Origin: Blastocatellia bacterium
Lineage (GTDB): Bacteria; Acidobacteriota; Blastocatellia; UBA7656
DNA length: 16,613 nt
Direction: 5' to 3'
NCBI GenBank assembly: GCA_022615215.1
Contig: JAKEHD010000546.1
Coordinates: forward strand, 1-16,613
The translations under genes were made by a program, and so were the position numbers. The notes below the pieces were generated by a model, which saw nothing but the letters and a program-made list of their open reading frames with translations, was not told the origin of the DNA and made no database searches. Shown here piece by piece: positions 13,473-16,613 of the stretch (the first letter of the stretch is position 1; the number at the start of each line of letters is the position of its first letter).

Positions 13473-14465
13473 ATGAACGTATTCGAATTGACCAGGCGAT
13501 TGATAGCCATTCCCTCGATCAGCGGCGATGAAAAGACGGTCGCCCTGTTCCTCGAAGAGTATCTCGCAGGCGCGGGCTTCGATGTGGAATTGCAATGGGT
13601 CGAAGACGGTCGGCCCAATGTTTACGCGCGCCGGGGCGATCCCCTCGTCGTTATGTCTACGCACACAGACACGGTGCCGCCTTATATCGAATTCAGCCAA
13701 GACGAAGAATTCATTTACGGACGCGGCGCATGCGATGCCAAAGGCACGATGGCCGCCATGATAAAAGCCGCCGAAGCATTGATCGAACGGGGGGCGACCG
13801 ATATTGGATTGCTCTTCGTGGTAGGCGAAGAGGCCGGCAGCCCCGGCGCTCGCGCGGCCAACACCATTCGGAATCGCTCGCGCTACCTGATAAACGGCGA
13901 ACCTACCGAGTCCAAGACCGCGCTCGGCTCGAAAGGCGCTCTCCGATGTCATATAAAAGCCGAAGGCCGCGCCGCGCATTCGGCTTATCCCGAAATGGGC
14001 GAATCGGCCATCGATAAACTCCTCGAAGTCCTCGCGGACCTCGGCCGCGCGCCCTTTCCCGAAGACCCCGTGCTCGGCGCTACGACCATGAACATAGGCA
14101 CTATCAAAGGAGGAGTCGCGGCCAATGTTATACCCGCCCAGGCGGAAGCCGAATTGATGTTTCGCGTCGTGGCGGGCACCGGTTCGCTCATGCGAATCAT
14201 AGAAGAGACGGTGTACGGACGCGCTCGTGTGGAATACACATTCGCCTGCGACCCTGTGTTTATGGAGAGCGTCGAAGGGTTCGAGACTGCGGTAGTATCC
14301 TTCACGACCGACATACCGCTTCTGACCGGTTGGGGAAAGCCTCTGCTGTTCGGTCCAGGCTCGATACTCGATGCTCACACAGCGCATGAGAAGATCGCTA
14401 AAGCAGAAGCTCAGCGCGCTGTAGCGTCTTACGTCGAGATTGCCGGACGGCTTTTGAAATCTTGA
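13473..14465 (+). CDS. M20-family metallo-amidohydrolase (ArgE/DapE/LysK-like)
   Basis: A 330-residue cytoplasmic zinc hydrolase that should remove an acyl group from an amino-acid amine. Metal and catalytic residues are all present: H64 and D66 in STHTDTVPP, bridging D88 in GRGACDAKG, catalytic E119 and metal E120 in GEEAGSPG, E143 in NGEPTES, and a final histidine at 302 in GPGSILDAHTAHE. The dimerisation domain carries GRAAHSAYPE and NIGTIKGG. At 330 residues it is shorter than classical DapE or ArgE (about 375-385). Its stop overlaps a TTG in the asd leader, and asd follows closely, so succinyl-diaminopimelate or acetyl-lysine deacylation in lysine formation is a fair guess. Acetylornithine deacetylase is an equal alternative. 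The ATG has no visible Shine-Dalgarno sequence because a heptamer array occupies the upstream DNA. Confidence 0.88.
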   Translation: MNVFELTRRLIAIPSISGDEKTVALFLEEYLAGAGFDVELQWVEDGRPNVYARRGDPLVVMSTHTDTVPPYIEFSQDEEFIYGRGACDAKGTMAAMIKAAEALIERGATDIGLLFVVGEEAGSPGARAANTIRNRSRYLINGEPTESKTALGSKGALRCHIKAEGRAAHSAYPEMGESAIDKLLEVLADLGRAPFPEDPVLGATTMNIGTIKGGVAANVIPAQAEAELMFRVVAGTGSLMRIIEETVYGRARVEYTFACDPVFMESVEGFETAVVSFTTDIPLLTGWGKPLLFGPGSILDAHTAHEKIAKAEAQRAVASYVEIAGRLLKS

Positions 14466-14497
14466 ACCTTGATTATGTGTTGAAGAGGAACTTGCTG

Positions 14498-15550
14498 ATG
14501 TCGAACAAAATACCCGTAGGAGTGCTCGGCGCGACCGGCGCGGTCGGGCAAAAATTCGTAAAGCTCCTGGAGAATCATCCCTGGTTCGATCTCACAGAGG
14601 TCGCCGCCTCTGACCGCTCTGCCGGAAAGAGGTACGAAGAGGCGACCCCCTGGCGGCAGTACACGCCGATACCCGAACCTGTAAAAAATCTTGAAGTGAA
14701 ACCTTGCGAACCCGCACTCGATTGCAAGCTCGTCTTTTCGGGGCTTGATTCATCGGTCGCGGGCGAAGTGGAAGAAGAGTTCGCCCGCGCGGGCTATCTC
14801 GTGTTGAGCAATTCCAAGAACCATCGCATGGACGAGGACGTTCCTCTGCTAGTGCCTGAGATCAACCCCGACCATCTCGGATTGATCGAGACTCAACGCC
14901 GAAATCGCAAATGGTCGGGCGCTATCGTGACCAATCCCAACTGCTCGACCATAGGGTTGGTTATGGCGCTCGCTCCCATACATTACAAGTTCGGCGTCGC
15001 GCGCGTCATAGTGACCACCTTGCAGGCGCTTTCGGGCGCGGGCTATCCGGGACACGCGGCCATAGATATGCTCGGCAACGTCATACCCTTTATAGGCGGC
15101 GAAGAGAGCAAGGTCGAAACCGAGCCGCTTAAAATAATGGGCGCGCTCGAAGGCGACCGGATTCGCTTTGCCGATTTCAGGATTAGCGCGCACACGAATC
15201 GCGTCTTCGTCGAAGACGGCCACATGGAATGCGTCTCGGTAGAGTTAAGAAAGAAAGCCTCGCCCGAAGAGGTGGCGCGTGCGCTTGCAGATTTCAGATC
15301 GCTCCCGCAGGAACTCAGTCTGCCAACAGCGCCCGCTCGTCCCGTGATAGTTACGGACGAACGCGACCGTCCGCAGCCCCGGTTCGATAGCGGCGCGGGA
15401 GCGGGGATGAGCGCCGTAGTAGGCCGCATACGCGAGTGCCCCGTCTTCGATATAAGATTCGTCGCGCTCTCGCACAACACCATTCGCGGCGCGGCTGGCG
15501 CTGCGATATTGAACGCCGAGTTGATGAAGGCGAGAGGGTATTTGGATTGA
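14498..15550 (+). CDS. asd: Aspartate-semialdehyde dehydrogenase, archaeal/fungal type
   Basis: A 350-residue enzyme that reduces aspartyl phosphate to aspartate semialdehyde with NADPH, the branch point to lysine/diaminopimelate, threonine and methionine. The nucleotide-binding loop GVLGATGAVGQKF (8-20) opens the protein. The active-site cysteine is C149 in VTNPNCSTIG. The LSGAGYPGHAAIDMLGNVIPFIGGEESKVETE block and the RVFVEDGHMECV motif, with the expected catalytic histidine near 242, are those of the archaeal/fungal branch rather than the E. coli branch. I start at ATG 14498 because AGAGGAA lies about 8 nt upstream and family similarity begins there. The frame opens at TTG 14462, overlapping the M20 stop, and adds 12 unneeded residues. 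It is probably cotranscribed with the M20 gene. Confidence 0.95.
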   Translation: MSNKIPVGVLGATGAVGQKFVKLLENHPWFDLTEVAASDRSAGKRYEEATPWRQYTPIPEPVKNLEVKPCEPALDCKLVFSGLDSSVAGEVEEEFARAGYLVLSNSKNHRMDEDVPLLVPEINPDHLGLIETQRRNRKWSGAIVTNPNCSTIGLVMALAPIHYKFGVARVIVTTLQALSGAGYPGHAAIDMLGNVIPFIGGEESKVETEPLKIMGALEGDRIRFADFRISAHTNRVFVEDGHMECVSVELRKKASPEEVARALADFRSLPQELSLPTAPARPVIVTDERDRPQPRFDSGAGAGMSAVVGRIRECPVFDIRFVALSHNTIRGAAGAAILNAELMKARGYLD

Positions 15551-15619
15551 ATCAGCTATCAGCTATCAGCTATCAGCTATCAGCTAGAAGACTGACGGCT
15601 GACGGCTGATGGCTGACCA
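15551..15619. repeat. Two adjoining heptamer arrays between asd and pilC
   Basis: Five perfect ATCAGCT units (15551-15585) start immediately after the asd stop codon. They are followed by AGAAGA and then CTGACGG, CTGACGG, CTGATGG, CTGACCA (15592-15619). Both arrays have a 7-bp period, and the second is loosely the inverse of the first. They fill the gap between two convergent genes. No T-run terminator is visible. Confidence 0.85.
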
Positions 15620-15624
15620 CCGAC

Positions 15625-16613
15625 TTAGCCTCCCGCCAGTTTGCCGATCAGCGTAAAGAGCGGCAAATACATGGCGATTACTATCGTTCCTATGGTGACG
15701 CCCAGGAAGAGTATCATCGCCGGTTCCATAAGGGCGAGCAAATTCGCAATCGCCGCATCGACTTCCTGCTCGTAAAAATCGGCTATCTTCGAGAGCATGG
15801 CATCGAGCGCGCCCGTCTGCTCGCCGACCCCTATCATCTGGCTGACCATGACCGGAAATATCTGAGATGCCTTTAACGGTTCGACGAAGGTCTGTCCCTG
15901 TTCGACCCCTACGCGCACCTTGTTTATTGCCTCGGCGACTATGATATTGCCGGCGGTTCGGGCCGTTATGTCGAGCGATTCCAGAATCGGCACGCCTGAA
16001 CTGAGCAGGGTGCCGAGGGTCCGGCTGAAGCGTGCTATGGCTATCTTCTTCATTATGGGCCCGAATATCGGCACCGTCAGTATCAGTTTATCGATAAGGT
16101 GGTGACCATGATTGGTCTTGTAATACGCCTTCAAGGCGAAGACCATGATGGCTACAAAGATAGCCATCAACCACCAGTAACTGGCCATGAACTGAGATAG
16201 CGTCACGACCCATTCGGTGAGCCAGGGCAGCCCCTCACCCGGCCCTAACAATCCCTCGAAGATGTTCTTAAAGGCCGGGATCACCACTATCATGATCACA
16301 GAGATGACCAGTATGGAAATTACGACCACGGCTACGGGATAGATCAGCGCGCTCTTTACGTCGCTCTTGAGTTTGACCATCTTCTCAAGATAGGTCGACA
16401 GTCGCTGAAGGATGATGTCGAGGATACCGCCGGTTTCGCCCGCCGCCACCATGTTCGAGTAGAGCGGCTCGAACACCCTCGGGTGCTTGGCCATGGCGTC
16501 GGCCAGAGTCATACCGGCTTCCACATCTCCGCGGGTCTGAAATATCACCTTCTGAAACTGTTTGTTGTCCTGCTGCTGACCGAGTATCTCCAGGCATTGC
16601 ACGAGCGGAAGAC
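15625..16613 (-). CDS. pilC: Type IV pilus inner-membrane platform protein PilC (partial)
   Basis: The C-terminal 328 residues of a type II secretion F/PilC family protein, the membrane platform on which the pilus motor ATPases act. The reading frame continues past the window edge (LPLVQCLEILGQQQ at the end), so the start is outside. About 70 residues are missing relative to the usual 400. GDVEAGMTLADAMAKHPRVFEPLYSNMVAAGETGGILD is the first GspF-domain signature. SRTLGTLLSSGVPILESLDI with GVEQGQTFVEPLKASQIFPVMVSQMIGVGEQTGALDAML is the second. Membrane segments follow each, and the family ending (TIVIAMYLPLFTLIGKLAGG) is intact. The neighbouring pil genes should lie to the right, beyond this window. 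The GTG at 16602 is an internal valine codon, not the start. Confidence 0.95.
   Translation of the reverse strand, partial: LPLVQCLEILGQQQDNKQFQKVIFQTRGDVEAGMTLADAMAKHPRVFEPLYSNMVAAGETGGILDIILQRLSTYLEKMVKLKSDVKSALIYPVAVVVISILVISVIMIVVIPAFKNIFEGLLGPGEGLPWLTEWVVTLSQFMASYWWLMAIFVAIMVFALKAYYKTNHGHHLIDKLILTVPIFGPIMKKIAIARFSRTLGTLLSSGVPILESLDITARTAGNIIVAEAINKVRVGVEQGQTFVEPLKASQIFPVMVSQMIGVGEQTGALDAMLSKIADFYEQEVDAAIANLLALMEPAMILFLGVTIGTIVIAMYLPLFTLIGKLAGG

Noticed and set aside
15551..15619. Possible CRISPR-like array
   Set aside because: The units are 7 bp with no spacers, and no cas genes are present. The same reasoning applies to the other short-period arrays.

Overview
The window reads as a chromosomal segment of a GC-rich bacterium. 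My best guess is Acidobacteriota, near class Blastocatellia. This rests on three weak signals: a small membrane-anchored di-heme cytochrome resembling the photosynthetic reaction-centre cytochrome domain, an aspartate-semialdehyde dehydrogenase of the archaeal/fungal type, and many intergenic repeats built from 7-bp, 8-bp and 9-bp units. There is no rRNA, tRNA or CRISPR array. Most genes are ordinary metabolism and envelope functions, and the core genes use the ATA isoleucine codon freely.

Layout. 126-1310 (minus) is a family III CoA-transferase. It diverges from a 3.7-kb gene (1855-5529) for a large secreted protein with two nearly identical lamin-tail domains, a Calx-beta domain, an OB-like segment, a complete endonuclease/exonuclease/phosphatase domain and a C-terminal beta domain. 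The 5530-6016 gap holds repeats, hairpins and one strong intrinsic terminator. glpD (6017-7699) and an acyl-CoA dehydrogenase (7815-8960) follow, separated by a palindromic repeat element. 8954-10316 is an accessory insert with two copies of a small-helical-protein plus HNH-nuclease module. The first module keeps only a 19-codon stub of its HNH gene; the second has an intact HNH core but no usual start codon. The insert is bracketed by a direct repeat of the acyl-CoA dehydrogenase 3' end, and none of its isoleucine codons is ATA. On the minus strand come a small unknown protein (10419-10745) and a BCP-type peroxiredoxin. Divergent from these run the di-heme cytochrome, a TPR protein and thymidine kinase, then an M20 amidohydrolase and asd. 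Convergent at the right edge is the C-terminal part of pilC, cut by the window end.

How the genes fit together. glpD and the acyl-CoA dehydrogenase feed electrons from glycerol and fatty-acid breakdown into respiration. Peroxiredoxin is antioxidant defence. The cytochrome, TPR protein and thymidine kinase are closely spaced and may be cotranscribed. The M20 enzyme and asd abut and suggest a lysine/diaminopimelate link, which is inference.

The most interesting points are (1) the bracketed HNH insert and its two-gene module, (2) the several unrelated short-period repeat families in intergenic DNA, one of which has run into the thymidine kinase reading frame, and (3) the nuclease protein with its recently duplicated domain and structured leader.
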